64,000 nt of DNA from Wansuia hejianensis (lineage in GTDB: Bacteria; Bacillota; Clostridia; Lachnospirales; Lachnospiraceae): positions 3,543,501 through 3,607,500 of the forward strand of contig NZ_CP060635.1 of the NCBI RefSeq assembly GCF_014337215.1, given 5' to 3'. A program made the translations under genes and the position numbers. The notes beneath the pieces are model-generated. The model did not search any database, had not been told where the DNA came from, and saw nothing but the letters and a program-made list of their open reading frames with translations. Shown here piece by piece: positions 25,016 to 34,071 of this stretch; position 1 is the stretch's first letter; every line of letters begins with the position of its first letter.

Positions 25016-26311
25016 ATGAGAGCGTATGGAGAACTGAATCGAGAAGAACTGCTGGCAATGAAACAGGAAGTGGAAGCCAGCTATGAAGAGGCCAGGGGCA
25101 AAGGGCTGAAGCTGGACATGTCCAGAGGCAAGCCTTCAAAAAAGCAGCTGGATCTGGCGGAGGGCATGCTGACAGTGATATCATCCAATGAAGACTGTAT
25201 GGCTGAGGACGGCTTGGACTGCAGGAATTACGGCGGCCCTGTCGGCATTCCGGAAGCCAGGAGATTTATGGGAGATATTATGGGAGTGCCTATGGATCAG
25301 GTGATTGTCTGTGGGAATGCCAGTCTGACAATTATGTTCGATACGGTGTCCCGGTCGTTTACCCACGGCGTGCTGGGGAATACCCCGTGGAGCAAACTGG
25401 ACCGGGTGAAATTCCTCTGTCCGGTTCCTGGCTATGACCGCCATTTCGGGATTACGGAGTATTTTGGAGTAGAGATGATCAATGTGCCGATGACTCCTGA
25501 GGGTCCGGACATGGATCTGGTGGAAAAGCTGGTGGCTGGGGATGAGAGTATCAAGGGTATCTGGTGTGTGCCGAAGTATTCCAATCCGCAGGGTATATCC
25601 TACTCAGATGAAACAGTCAGGCGTTTTGCGTCGCTGAAGCCGGCGGCGAAGGATTTCCGGATTTTCTGGGACAATGCGTACTGTATCCATCATCTGTATG
25701 AGGAAGCGGAAAAGCAAGACCAGATACTGAATATCATTGAAGAGTGTGAAAAGGCCGGCAATCCGGATATGGTCTATGAATTCGCTTCCACCTCAAAGGT
25801 AAGCTTCGCGGGAGGAGGCATCTCGGCGGTGGCATCTTCCAAGGCTAATCTGGAGGAGATTAAGCGCCATATGAATTATCAGATCATCAGCCATGATAAA
25901 ATCAACCAGCTGCGTCATGTGAAGTTCTTCAGGGATCTGGAAGGCGTTAAGGCTCACATGATGAAGCATGCGGCGATTATGCGGCCGAAGTTCGAGACAG
26001 TCGTCAGCGTACTGGAGAAGGAGCTTGGAGGTCTGGGAATAGGTTCCTGGCAGATGCCGAAAGGCGGATATTTCATCTCCTTTGACGCGATGCCTGGCTG
26101 CGCCAGGGCGATTGTAGCCAGGGCAAAAGAAGCGGGGCTTGTCATGACCGGTGCCGGAGCCACTTATCCTTACGGGAAGGATCCGGAGGATTCCAATATC
26201 CGGATAGCACCTTCACTTCCCACGCCGGAAGAGCTGGCGGTGGCTGCGGATATCTTTGTTCTCAGCGTGAAGCTGGTGAGCCTGGAAAAGCTGCTGGAAG
26301 AAAAGGCTTAA
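25016..26311 (+). CDS. Type Ic aspartate/aromatic aminotransferase (PLP)
   Basis: A 431-residue PLP enzyme of the Asp_aminotransf family (type Ic aspartate aminotransferase). The start is the ATG after AAGGAGG; an open frame extends back to 24899 without a site. The family marks are KLDMSRGKPSKKQLDL near the N-terminus, IVCGNASLTIMFDTV, IWCVPKYSNPQGISY, the PLP-contacting DNAYCIHHL, and the Schiff-base lysine in FASTSKVSFAGGG (about residue 260). It transfers amino groups between an amino acid and 2-oxoglutarate. Type Ic enzymes are a less-known branch with an extended C-terminus. It is transcribed alone between its promoter and terminator. Confidence 0.9.
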   Translation: MRAYGELNREELLAMKQEVEASYEEARGKGLKLDMSRGKPSKKQLDLAEGMLTVISSNEDCMAEDGLDCRNYGGPVGIPEARRFMGDIMGVPMDQVIVCGNASLTIMFDTVSRSFTHGVLGNTPWSKLDRVKFLCPVPGYDRHFGITEYFGVEMINVPMTPEGPDMDLVEKLVAGDESIKGIWCVPKYSNPQGISYSDETVRRFASLKPAAKDFRIFWDNAYCIHHLYEEAEKQDQILNIIEECEKAGNPDMVYEFASTSKVSFAGGGISAVASSKANLEEIKRHMNYQIISHDKINQLRHVKFFRDLEGVKAHMMKHAAIMRPKFETVVSVLEKELGGLGIGSWQMPKGGYFISFDAMPGCARAIVARAKEAGLVMTGAGATYPYGKDPEDSNIRIAPSLPTPEELAVAADIFVLSVKLVSLEKLLEEKA

Positions 26312-26336
26312 TTAGATAAAATATCATTAATCTGAG

Positions 26337-26380
26337 ACCGTACCCTTAACGGATTGCAGTTCTGTTTAGGGTACGGTTTT
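26337..26380 (+). terminator. Terminator after the aminotransferase gene
   Basis: ACCGTACCCT (26337-26346) pairs perfectly with AGGGTACGGT (26368-26377), followed by TTTT. Confidence 0.85.
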
Positions 26381-26469
26381 ACTTTACCCGGCAAATAAAG
26401 GGTGGTATACTATTATTGCGTAAAAAGTGATCCGTTATAGAACTAGACTTGATAGAAAGCGAGTACGCC

Positions 26470-27906
26470 ATGAAGAAATTATCGAAAAACGCGAAAATTA
26501 TGATGATCGTCATAGCTGCATTTGTTGTCGCTATCATCAGCATCTACCTGATTGGTTCCAAACATTTTTCTACCCACTTTTTCCCCGGTACAGTAATTAA
26601 TGGGATTGACTGTGGTGAGAAGACGGTAGAAGAGGTGAAGGCTGATCTTCAGGATAAAATATCGGAATATACTCTGACAGTGACGGAGAGAGACGGCAAG
26701 ACCGAGGAAATTACTGCGGAGCAGCTGGACATGAAATACGTGGATGACGGAGGCGTTGAAAAGCTTCTGGAGGAACAGGATGCGGCTGCCTGGATCGTGT
26801 CGGTCGGGAACAGCAAGGCCTACGAGACGAGCGCCAATTTTACATATGACAAGGCAACGATAGACACGATTATGGATCAGATGGAATGTTTTCAGGAGGC
26901 CAATGTCACTGCGCCGGCTGACGCCTATATCAATGATAATGGGACTTCTTATGAGATTGTGCCGGAAGTACAGGGGAATACTCTGAACCGAGAGAAGACC
27001 AGGGAAGCTTTGATGGATGCAGTAGAATCCGGCAAGACAGGAGTGAACTTTGAGGAGCTGGATCTGTATGAGAAGCCGGCGATCCTCAGCACGGATGAGG
27101 CGATGAATACGGAAGTGGCCCAGTTGAATCAGATGACGGCGGCTCATATTGTCTATGATTTCAAGGACCGACAGATGACCGTTGACCGGGATACAATCCG
27201 TTCCTGGCTCTATAAGGGTGAGGATGGGAACTATGCGCTGGATCAGGAACAGGTAGCGGCATGGGTGAAGCATATGGCCTATGAGACAGATACCTTTGGA
27301 CTGGAGCATGAATTTAAGACCTCCCTGGGGCCGACGATTACGCTGGCCGCAGGCGGGGACTATGGATGGGTCATCGATAAGGAGGCCACTACAGCTGCTC
27401 TGATACAGGCGGTTCAGGAGGGACAGAACATCACGACAGAGCCTGTATATCTGTACAGAGGCATGGACAGGGCCACGAATGATATCGGGAATACATACGT
27501 GGAGATCTGCATCACAAAGCAGACCATGTGGTGTTATAAGGACGGACAGCTTGTGGTGGAGACACCTGTCGTTACAGGCAATGATTCCACAGGTTTTCAG
27601 ACCCCGTCGGGAAGTGTGTGGGCGATCGATGCGAAAAAAGCGGACGCCCAGTTTAAGCTGTTTAATGTAAAGGTGGCGTTCTGGCTGCCCTTTAACGGCG
27701 ATTGTGGAATTCACGATCTGGCGAGCCGTACGGAATTTGGCGGTGATATTTATCTGACCAATGGTTCCCATGGCTGTGTCAACACGCCCTATGATGCGGC
27801 GGAAAAGATTTTTAATACGGTGGAAATCGGCTATCCTGTCATAGTATATTACAGCACGGATCAGGTCGTTGGACCGGAGCCTACCCAGGAAGTGACGGTG
27901 GGCTGA
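26470..27906 (+). CDS. L,D-transpeptidase with PG-binding (PG_binding_4) domain
   Basis: A 478-residue membrane-anchored protein: one segment at residues about 12-32 (MMIVIAAFVVAIISIYLIG), then PG_binding_4 repeats (GTVINGIDCGEKTVEEVKAD), and a C-terminal YkuD catalytic domain (about 340-470). The active-site motif is GSHGCVNTPYDAA with the catalytic Cys. It forms 3-3 cross-links or attaches proteins in peptidoglycan outside the membrane. The start codon has only a weak site (GAAAGCGAG). It is directly upstream of ddl and murF, 31 bases before ddl, so the three make a cell-wall unit; ddl makes the D-Ala-D-Ala that L,D-transpeptidases bypass. Confidence 0.9.
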   Translation: MKKLSKNAKIMMIVIAAFVVAIISIYLIGSKHFSTHFFPGTVINGIDCGEKTVEEVKADLQDKISEYTLTVTERDGKTEEITAEQLDMKYVDDGGVEKLLEEQDAAAWIVSVGNSKAYETSANFTYDKATIDTIMDQMECFQEANVTAPADAYINDNGTSYEIVPEVQGNTLNREKTREALMDAVESGKTGVNFEELDLYEKPAILSTDEAMNTEVAQLNQMTAAHIVYDFKDRQMTVDRDTIRSWLYKGEDGNYALDQEQVAAWVKHMAYETDTFGLEHEFKTSLGPTITLAAGGDYGWVIDKEATTAALIQAVQEGQNITTEPVYLYRGMDRATNDIGNTYVEICITKQTMWCYKDGQLVVETPVVTGNDSTGFQTPSGSVWAIDAKKADAQFKLFNVKVAFWLPFNGDCGIHDLASRTEFGGDIYLTNGSHGCVNTPYDAAEKIFNTVEIGYPVIVYYSTDQVVGPEPTQEVTVG

Positions 27907-27937
27907 TACATCGTATGGAGGAAATGAGGAGCATATT

Positions 27938-28984
27938 ATGAAAATTGTTGTTTTAGCTGGAGGAACCAGTACGGAAAGGGAGGTTTCCATTGTTACAGGA
28001 ACAGGAGTCTGCAAGGCGCTGAGGGAGAGAGGGCATCAGGCCGTGTTGCTGGATGTGTTTTTCGGCTTGGCTTCAGCAGAGTCTGGAGAAGTTTTCACGG
28101 ATGATTACGATGTGGATCAGGCGGCCGCTTACATGCGCAGCTTTAACGGGCGGCTGGAGCAGGAGAAGGTTCAACGGCGGGAATTCTTCGGCCCTCAGGT
28201 GATCCGTCTCTGTCAGGCGGCTGATATCGTTTTTATGGCTCTGCATGGGTCTAACGGAGAAGACGGGAAGGTACAGGCAGCCTTTGACCTGTACGGGATC
28301 CGGTACACGGGTACTGAATATCTGAGCAGCGCCATAGCCATGAATAAGTCATTGACTAAACAGTTTTTTAGGGCCTGGAAGGTGCCGACGCCGGGAGGGG
28401 CGGTTTTCAACAGGAATCAGAAGGATATCGGGCTTGAGGCGAACGGCCTGAAGCTTCCGGTGGTTGTGAAACCGTGCTGCGGCGGCTCCAGTGTCGGCAT
28501 CACAATTGCGCGCACTGATGAAGAATATGAGCAATCTCTGAAAGAGGCTTTTTCTTATGAAGACCAGATTGTTGTGGAGGAATATATTGACGGCCGGGAA
28601 TTCTCTGTGGCCGTGATCGGCGGTAAGGCTTATCCTGTCATAGAGATCGCTCCTAAGGAAGGCTTTTACGATTATCACAATAAGTATCAGGCAGGTTCTA
28701 CAGTGGAGACCTGCCCGGCAGAGCTTTCCCCTGATAAGACCAGGGAGATGCAGGAGTACGCCAAACTGGGAACGAAAGCCCTGGGGATTACCGGATATTG
28801 CCGGCTGGATTTCATGATGGATCAGGATGAAAAGATGTACTGCCTGGAGGCGAATACTCTGCCGGGGATGACGCCTACCAGCCTGATCCCGCAGGAAGCG
28901 GAAGTTCTTGGAGAAAGTTACCCTGAGTTGTGCGAAAAGCTGATTCGGATTTCATTGGAAAAATATCAGGAGCAGGTGCTATGA
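27938..28984 (+). CDS. ddl: D-alanine--D-alanine ligase
   Basis: A 348-residue ATP-grasp enzyme joining two D-alanines for peptidoglycan precursors in the cytoplasm. Marks: VVLAGGTSTEREVS at the N-terminus, ALHGSNGEDGKVQAAFDL, PVVVKPCCGGSSVG (ATP-grasp), and the metal-binding EANTLPGMTPTSLIPQEAE near the end. GGAGGAAATGAGGAG precedes the ATG. Its stop overlaps the murF start by four bases (ATGA), so the two products are made together. Confidence 0.95.
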   Translation: MKIVVLAGGTSTEREVSIVTGTGVCKALRERGHQAVLLDVFFGLASAESGEVFTDDYDVDQAAAYMRSFNGRLEQEKVQRREFFGPQVIRLCQAADIVFMALHGSNGEDGKVQAAFDLYGIRYTGTEYLSSAIAMNKSLTKQFFRAWKVPTPGGAVFNRNQKDIGLEANGLKLPVVVKPCCGGSSVGITIARTDEEYEQSLKEAFSYEDQIVVEEYIDGREFSVAVIGGKAYPVIEIAPKEGFYDYHNKYQAGSTVETCPAELSPDKTREMQEYAKLGTKALGITGYCRLDFMMDQDEKMYCLEANTLPGMTPTSLIPQEAEVLGESYPELCEKLIRISLEKYQEQVL

Positions 28985-30348
28985 AAAATCTGACTTTGGA
29001 ACATCTGGCGGATGCCTGCGGAGGGCGCTATACAGGGCCGGATGACAAGAAGAATCTCTGTGTGACAGATATTACCACAGACAGCCGGAAGACGACCGAA
29101 GGCTGTCTGTTTGTCCCCATCAGGGGAGCCAGGGCCGACGGCCATGATTATATCGGCCAGGTAATAGAAAAGGGTGCGGCGGCAGTGCTGTCGGAAAAGG
29201 AACTGGGAGATACGGGATTCCCTTATATTTTGGTAGAGTCTTCCCTGCAGGCGGTGAAGGACATCGCGGAGTATTACCTCCGCCAGCTGGATATCCCGGT
29301 CATCGGTATTACCGGAAGCGTGGGAAAGACCAGTACCAAGGAGATGGTGGCGGCGGTGCTGCGTCAGAGATACCGGGTGCTGAAGACAGAGGGCAATTTT
29401 AATAACGAACTGGGGCTGCCCCTGACTGTTTTCCGTCTGAGAGAAGAAGATGAGATTGCCGTTTTAGAAATGGGTATCAGTGATTTTGGAGAGATGCACC
29501 GTCTGGCTAAGATAGCCAGGCCGAAAACCTGCATTATGACAAATATTGGCTGGTGTCATCTGGAGAACCTGAAGACCAGGGATGGGATCTTAAAGGCCAA
29601 ATCGGAAATCTTCGATTTCTTGCAGTCTGATGGGAGAATTATACTGAACGGCGATGACGATAAGCTTTCCGGGATTCAAGAAGTGAAAGGGATAGAACCT
29701 TGCAGGTTCGGCATGAATCCATCCAATGATATCTGGGCGGATGAGCTGGAGGGCAGAGGGCTGAAGGGAATCAGCTGTCAGATTCACACACCGTCGGGGG
29801 CATTCCGGACGCTGGTTCCGATGCCTGGACGCCATATGGTATATAATGCACTGGCCGGAACCGCGGCTGGCCTGATCTATGGTCTGAACCTGGAAGAGAT
29901 CCGCAGAGGGATTGAGAGTTTTGAGTCTCTGAGCGGGCGGTTCCATATCATAGAAGCTCCCAGATACACAGTAATAGACGATTGTTATAATGCTAATCCG
30001 GTATCTATGAAAGCTTCCCTGCAGGTGCTGCAGGACGGGGAAGGGAGGCGGATAGCTGTACTGGGGGATATGGCTGAGCTGGGAGAGGACGAGAAACGGC
30101 TTCATGCAGAGGTAGGGGCGTTTGCTGCAAGCCTGTCCATCGACGCCCTATATTGTGCCGGGCCTCTCTGCGCCTCTCTGGCGGAAGCGGCGAAGGAGGT
30201 CCGGCCAAAGCTGGATGTCCGGCATTTCTACAGCAGAGATCAGCTGATGGTTGAGCTGCCGCGCCTGCTGGAGGAAGGGGATACTGTACTGGTGAAAGCA
30301 TCTCATTCCATGCAGTTCAACCGGATCGTGTCCATGCTGGAAAACTGA
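28981..30348 (+). CDS. murF: UDP-N-acetylmuramoyl-tripeptide--D-alanyl-D-alanine ligase
   Basis: A 455-residue Mur ligase that adds D-Ala-D-Ala to the UDP-MurNAc tripeptide, the step after Ddl. The start ATG overlaps the ddl stop. The ATP loop is GITGSVGKTSTKEM near residue 105; EGNFNNELGLPLTVF and VIDDCYNANPVSMKASL are MurF marks. The N-terminal domain (TDITTDSRKTTEGCLFVPI) binds the UDP. It ends directly against the stop of a convergent SDR gene with no spacer between them and no terminator. Confidence 0.96.
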   Translation: MKNLTLEHLADACGGRYTGPDDKKNLCVTDITTDSRKTTEGCLFVPIRGARADGHDYIGQVIEKGAAAVLSEKELGDTGFPYILVESSLQAVKDIAEYYLRQLDIPVIGITGSVGKTSTKEMVAAVLRQRYRVLKTEGNFNNELGLPLTVFRLREEDEIAVLEMGISDFGEMHRLAKIARPKTCIMTNIGWCHLENLKTRDGILKAKSEIFDFLQSDGRIILNGDDDKLSGIQEVKGIEPCRFGMNPSNDIWADELEGRGLKGISCQIHTPSGAFRTLVPMPGRHMVYNALAGTAAGLIYGLNLEEIRRGIESFESLSGRFHIIEAPRYTVIDDCYNANPVSMKASLQVLQDGEGRRIAVLGDMAELGEDEKRLHAEVGAFAASLSIDALYCAGPLCASLAEAAKEVRPKLDVRHFYSRDQLMVELPRLLEEGDTVLVKASHSMQFNRIVSMLEN

Positions 30349-31116
30349 TTAGATACGGCGAAGCAGCGCCCATATGCCCATCATGATTTCACTGGGAATG
30401 AATTTTGCAGCGATCCGGTGGAAAAAAGAGACGGGGCCGGGAGTAGATACAGGAAGTCCGAGACGGCTGTCAGACAGCGCCAGGCGTACCACGGTTTCTT
30501 TTTTAGAGGCCAGCGGGAAGTGCCGGATAGCGTTGCTGCCGGCCGTTTCTTTTGCTTTTGGTATAAATTCTGTGTTCTTAATCCAATAAGGGCATACAGC
30601 TGTGACCTTTATTCTGCGGCTCATCAACTCTATGCGCAGAGCCCGGCTGAAGCGGTAAAGAAAAGCCTTGGATGAAGAATATACATTCAGATAGGGAAAT
30701 GGCTGGAAAGCAGATGTGGAACAGATCTCCAGTATCCGGTCGCCTCTGTGCATGTAAGGGAGTGCAAGCAGGGTGACATCTACGGCGGCCCGGCAGTTCA
30801 GATCGATCATTCGGTCCGCGTCCTGGCGGGTTACTTCCCGGTAGTTTCCGATCTTGCCGAATCCGGCAGCATTAATTAATATGTGAATCTGGGGATTTTC
30901 CTTCGCAAGCAGCTGTTCCAGCTCGTCCATGCTCTCCGGACTGGTCAGATCCAGGGAAAGAGGGCGCACGGGGATGCTGGCAAGCCTGGATAGTTCCAGT
31001 AGGCGGTCCTTTCTGCGGGCGACTGCCCAGATCTCGTCCAGGCTTTCTCTGCACAGCTGCAGGACGAATTCCCTGCCCAGCCCCGATGAAGCTCCTGTGA
31101 TCAATGCAATTCTCAT
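30349..31116 (-). CDS. Short-chain dehydrogenase/reductase
   Basis: A 255-residue SDR enzyme, from the ATG preceded by AAAAGGAGG. NAD(P)-binding ITGASSGLGREF near the N-terminus, NAAGFG, and a catalytic Ser-Tyr-Lys set: S in ICSTSAF and YxxxK in YSSSKAF. The Arg in VARRKDR after the second strand suggests NADP preference. A C-terminal hydrophobic stretch with basic residues is near FIPSEIMMGIWALL. Substrate unknown. Its stop codon abuts the murF stop. Confidence 0.88.
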   Translation of the reverse strand: MRIALITGASSGLGREFVLQLCRESLDEIWAVARRKDRLLELSRLASIPVRPLSLDLTSPESMDELEQLLAKENPQIHILINAAGFGKIGNYREVTRQDADRMIDLNCRAAVDVTLLALPYMHRGDRILEICSTSAFQPFPYLNVYSSSKAFLYRFSRALRIELMSRRIKVTAVCPYWIKNTEFIPKAKETAGSNAIRHFPLASKKETVVRLALSDSRLGLPVSTPGPVSFFHRIAAKFIPSEIMMGIWALLRRI

Positions 31117-31178
31117 GGCATTACCTCCTTTTACAGGAATCTTACAATGAATCCGGGCAGAAAACAAGGGGGGAGATC

Positions 31179-31862
31179 TTATTGCTTTAGGCCGAACACT
31201 TCATGGACGGGAAGAGAGAATACAATGCCGCGTTCTCCTGTCTTAGAAGACAATGTGCTGTTGATTGCTTCCATGACGGGCAGCTTTTTCTCCGCAGGAA
31301 CAAGGATCATCAGTATCTCTTTTTCTTGCTGAAGCGTCATGCCAAAGATCCGCTTTACCTCTTCGGAATAGATACTCCGGGCTTTGCATACGGTGCCGCC
31401 CTTGCTTCCGGCCTGCTTAGCCGCTTCCATCGCCAGGTCGGACATGCCATTGTCAACGATGGACAGAATCAGTTCATGGTGTAGTGTCTCTTTCATTTTT
31501 AATTCCTCCTCAGGCAGACAGACTGTGGCTGGAGTGTTTTCCAGCTGTACGGACAGGGCTTTGGTGATTCCTGACAGGGGCAGGGAGCAGGCGATACCCA
31601 AACCTGGCCTGGAAAAGTTCATTTCTTTTTCCAGACGCTTCAGGATGACGGATGCGCATTCGCCGGCTGCCATGCTGATGATAATTTCTTTCTGTGGTTC
31701 ATCCAGTCCCAGGTAATCCATGATCTTTGAGCTGGCCGTTCCGTGACCGTTCAGAATCAGCTGGACGGGACAAGAATATTCCTGAAGAAACCGGGCGGCC
31801 TTGGCAGCTTTTCCACGATCCACAACAATCATAAGTAAATAAACGGGAAGTATACCTTTCAT
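31179..31862 (-). CDS. Tandem PII-like regulatory protein, partner of DUF1538 transporter
   Basis: A 227-residue protein with two copies of a PII-like fold: first half, YLLMIVVDRGKAAKAARFLQ with LILNGHGTASSKIMDYLGL; second half, HHELILSIVDNGMSDLAMEA with KAGSKGGTVCKAR-like GSKGGTVCKARSIYSEEV. PII proteins sense ATP/ADP and 2-oxoglutarate and control transporters and enzymes by direct contact; the second copy retains the GGTxxKAR loop. The gene overlaps the DUF1538 transporter gene by four bases, so the protein likely gates that transporter. The T-loop Tyr of GlnB is not obvious. No nitrogen genes are near. Confidence 0.75.
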   Translation of the reverse strand: MKGILPVYLLMIVVDRGKAAKAARFLQEYSCPVQLILNGHGTASSKIMDYLGLDEPQKEIIISMAAGECASVILKRLEKEMNFSRPGLGIACSLPLSGITKALSVQLENTPATVCLPEEELKMKETLHHELILSIVDNGMSDLAMEAAKQAGSKGGTVCKARSIYSEEVKRIFGMTLQQEKEILMILVPAEKKLPVMEAINSTLSSKTGERGIVFSLPVHEVFGLKQ

Positions 31863-33379
31863 TGAGATTCATCCTCCTCCAGTTCAATGATTTCATCTTG
31901 TTCTATGATGTCCGGACGGGCCGGCAGGTGTCTCAGCCTTCTCTGGTAGACAGCCCCGATCAGTTGAAGAATAACCAGCGGGGTCATTGCCACCATGGCT
32001 ACAATCCCGAAAGCGTCTGACAGAATATCCCCGCCAACCGCTGAGCAGGCGCCCATGGCCAGCGGCAGCAGGAAGGTAGCGGTCATGGCCCCTGAGGCTA
32101 CTCCGCCGGAGTCAAACGCAATGGAAGTAAAGATAGGGGGCACAGCAAAGGTGAGTGCCAGGGCTATTGCGTATCCCACTGCAAGGAAAGGCAGAAGCGG
32201 AAGGCCCGAAACCAAACGGAACATGGACAAACCCACAGATACGGCCATGCCGATGGATAAGCCCTTCATCATAGTGGTGCGGGAGATGGAGCCTCCGGTT
32301 ACGTCTTCTACCTGCTGATTCAGCACTGCGACAGCGGGCTCCGCCCGGACAATAAAATAGCCGATGACCATGCCTACAGGCACCAGAATCCACTTCCAGG
32401 GAAGAGAGGCCAGCTGCTGTCCCAGATAATTTCCGGCCGGCATGAAACCCACGTTGACGCCTGTGAGAAAGAGTGTCAGCCCGATGAAGGAATAGAGCAT
32501 GCCCACCAGTATCTTGATTATTTTTTTTCTGCGCAGTTTTAAAAAGAAAATCTGGAAAAACAGAAAGAAAAGCAGTATGGGCATGAGGGCAAAGGCCACC
32601 TCTCTCGCATATTCGGGGAATTCCCGCCCGAAGATCTGAGAAAGCTCCGCTGTAGTTTGTATATTGGGTATTTCCAGAGGCTCGTAAGTACCGGAGGAAG
32701 AACCGAAAGCCAGGCCAAGGATCATAGTGGCCAGGATGGGGCCAATCGAACAGAGGGCAACCATGCCGAAGCTGCCGGATTCACTGTTCTTACTCTGGCC
32801 GATAGATGAGAGCCCAACGCCCAGGGTGAGAATAAAGGGCACAGTGATAGGACCGGTAGTCACTCCGCCGGAATCGAACGCAACAGAAAGAAAATCTTTT
32901 GGAACAAAAATTGCTAAGATAAAAACGATGGCGTAAAAAATCAGGAGAATTCTGGAAAGGCTCCAGCCAAACAGGCTGCGCAGAAATGCCACGATCAGGA
33001 ATATTCCCACTCCCGCCGCCACGGACAGGATCAGAAGCATATCCGGAACGCCGGGGGTCTGACCTGCAAGAACCTGAAGGTCCGGTTCCGCCATGGTCAC
33101 AAAGGCACCGATCAGAAAGCAGGCAGGGATGATGAATACGAGACGGCCTGATTTGGCGAGCTGTGTGCCTACCTGTTCGCCAATAGGCAGCATGGCCATG
33201 TCGACACCCAGTGTAAAAAAGCCCATACCGAGTATCAGCAAAACGGCGCCTACAAGGAAAAGCATCAGCGGGGCCAGCGGCATGGGCGTAATAGTGATAC
33301 AGAGGAGTATCACGATGAAGGTGATCGGCATGACGGCAGAAAGAGATTCCAGAGTCTTTTGTCGTAACTGTTTATTCAA
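31859..33379 (-). CDS. DUF1538 membrane transporter, two fused repeats
   Basis: A 506-residue protein with about 12-14 membrane segments in two homologous halves. Each has the family mark: VAFDSGGVTTGPITVPFI in the first half, IAFDSGGVASGAMTATFLLP in the second; each half also has GMGFFTLGVDMAMLPIGE- or GVNVGFMPAGNYLG-like turns. From memory, the DUF1538 pair UmpA/UmpB of Halomonas works as a Na+(Li+,K+)/H+ antiporter; here both halves are in one chain. Its gene overlaps that of a PII-like protein. The start has AGGAGGTACC upstream. The ion is inferred, not shown. Confidence 0.85.
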   Translation of the reverse strand: MNKQLRQKTLESLSAVMPITFIVILLCITITPMPLAPLMLFLVGAVLLILGMGFFTLGVDMAMLPIGEQVGTQLAKSGRLVFIIPACFLIGAFVTMAEPDLQVLAGQTPGVPDMLLILSVAAGVGIFLIVAFLRSLFGWSLSRILLIFYAIVFILAIFVPKDFLSVAFDSGGVTTGPITVPFILTLGVGLSSIGQSKNSESGSFGMVALCSIGPILATMILGLAFGSSSGTYEPLEIPNIQTTAELSQIFGREFPEYAREVAFALMPILLFFLFFQIFFLKLRRKKIIKILVGMLYSFIGLTLFLTGVNVGFMPAGNYLGQQLASLPWKWILVPVGMVIGYFIVRAEPAVAVLNQQVEDVTGGSISRTTMMKGLSIGMAVSVGLSMFRLVSGLPLLPFLAVGYAIALALTFAVPPIFTSIAFDSGGVASGAMTATFLLPLAMGACSAVGGDILSDAFGIVAMVAMTPLVILQLIGAVYQRRLRHLPARPDIIEQDEIIELEEDESQ

Positions 33380-33466
33380 ATAGGTACCTCCTGTGATGGT
33401 ATTCCGGTAAAGGATATGCCCGACAGAAAGCCAAAAAACAGAAATGCTTCAGAGCGCGGCAGATCG

Positions 33467-33841
33467 TCAATGGTCTGTCTTATCAGATATGTGGCGTTTG
33501 ATAGCTTCAAAACTTTCTTCACTGATTACGTGTTCGATACGGCATGCATCTTCCACGGCGGTCTTCTCGTTGACGCCCAGCTTTATCAGGAGACTGGAGA
33601 TCAGTGTATGACGTTCGTACATTTTCGCGGCGATTGCCAGACCGGACGGAGTCAGAGTGATGTGTCCGTCTTCGTTCATTATGATGAGGTCATTCTGCCT
33701 CAGATTCTTCATGGCAACACTTACGCTGGGTTTTGAGAACTCAAGTTCCGCAGCGATATCTATGGAACGGACATAAGGCTGTCTCTGGCTCAGAATTAAT
33801 ATGGTTTCAAGATAATTTTCAGCGGATTCCTGAATTTTCAT
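33467..33841 (-). CDS. DtxR/MntR-family metal-dependent regulator
   Basis: A 124-residue regulator with an N-terminal winged helix (SAENYLETILILSQRQP, VRSIDIAAELEFSKPSVSVA) and the metal-binding dimerisation region (ITLTPSGLAIAAKMYERHTL and CRIEHVISEESFEAI), matching the DtxR family but without the C-terminal SH3-like domain, as in MntR. It senses Mn2+ or Fe2+. A TATAAT lies at 33921-33926 on the minus strand. It is 87 bases from the DUF1538 gene on the same strand, which could make it part of that transcript or its regulator. Confidence 0.9.
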   Translation of the reverse strand: MKIQESAENYLETILILSQRQPYVRSIDIAAELEFSKPSVSVAMKNLRQNDLIIMNEDGHITLTPSGLAIAAKMYERHTLISSLLIKLGVNEKTAVEDACRIEHVISEESFEAIKRHISDKTDH

Positions 33842-34037
33842 ATTGCACCTTCCTTTTAATTTGAAAAATGCAGAGCAATTTGGTCCGGGATCAGATACTC
33901 TGCAAGGTTATTTCCTCAATATTATAAATTGTAACATGTTCTGGAAAAATGGGCAACCGGAAAAGCCTGATTTTTCACGGGAAAACGCCCGCGGAAAAAA
34001 ATATTGATGGAAGAAAAGAAGTTGCAGAATATTTAGG

Positions 34038-34066
34038 TTGCTTTTTTCCAGTTATTGTATTATAAT
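34038..34066 (+). promoter_or_regulatory. Promoter of a candidate small RNA
   Basis: TTGCTT (34038-34043), a 17-base spacer and a perfect TATAAT (34061-34066) on the plus strand, in a 685-base gap with no forward gene for 460 bases. Confidence 0.7.
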
Positions 34067-34071
34067 CATGA

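Noticed and set aside
26479..28014. 511-codon open frame on the minus strand
   Set aside because: It lies fully opposite the L,D-transpeptidase and the ddl start, has Ile/His/Arg-rich composition without domains, and no ribosome-binding site.
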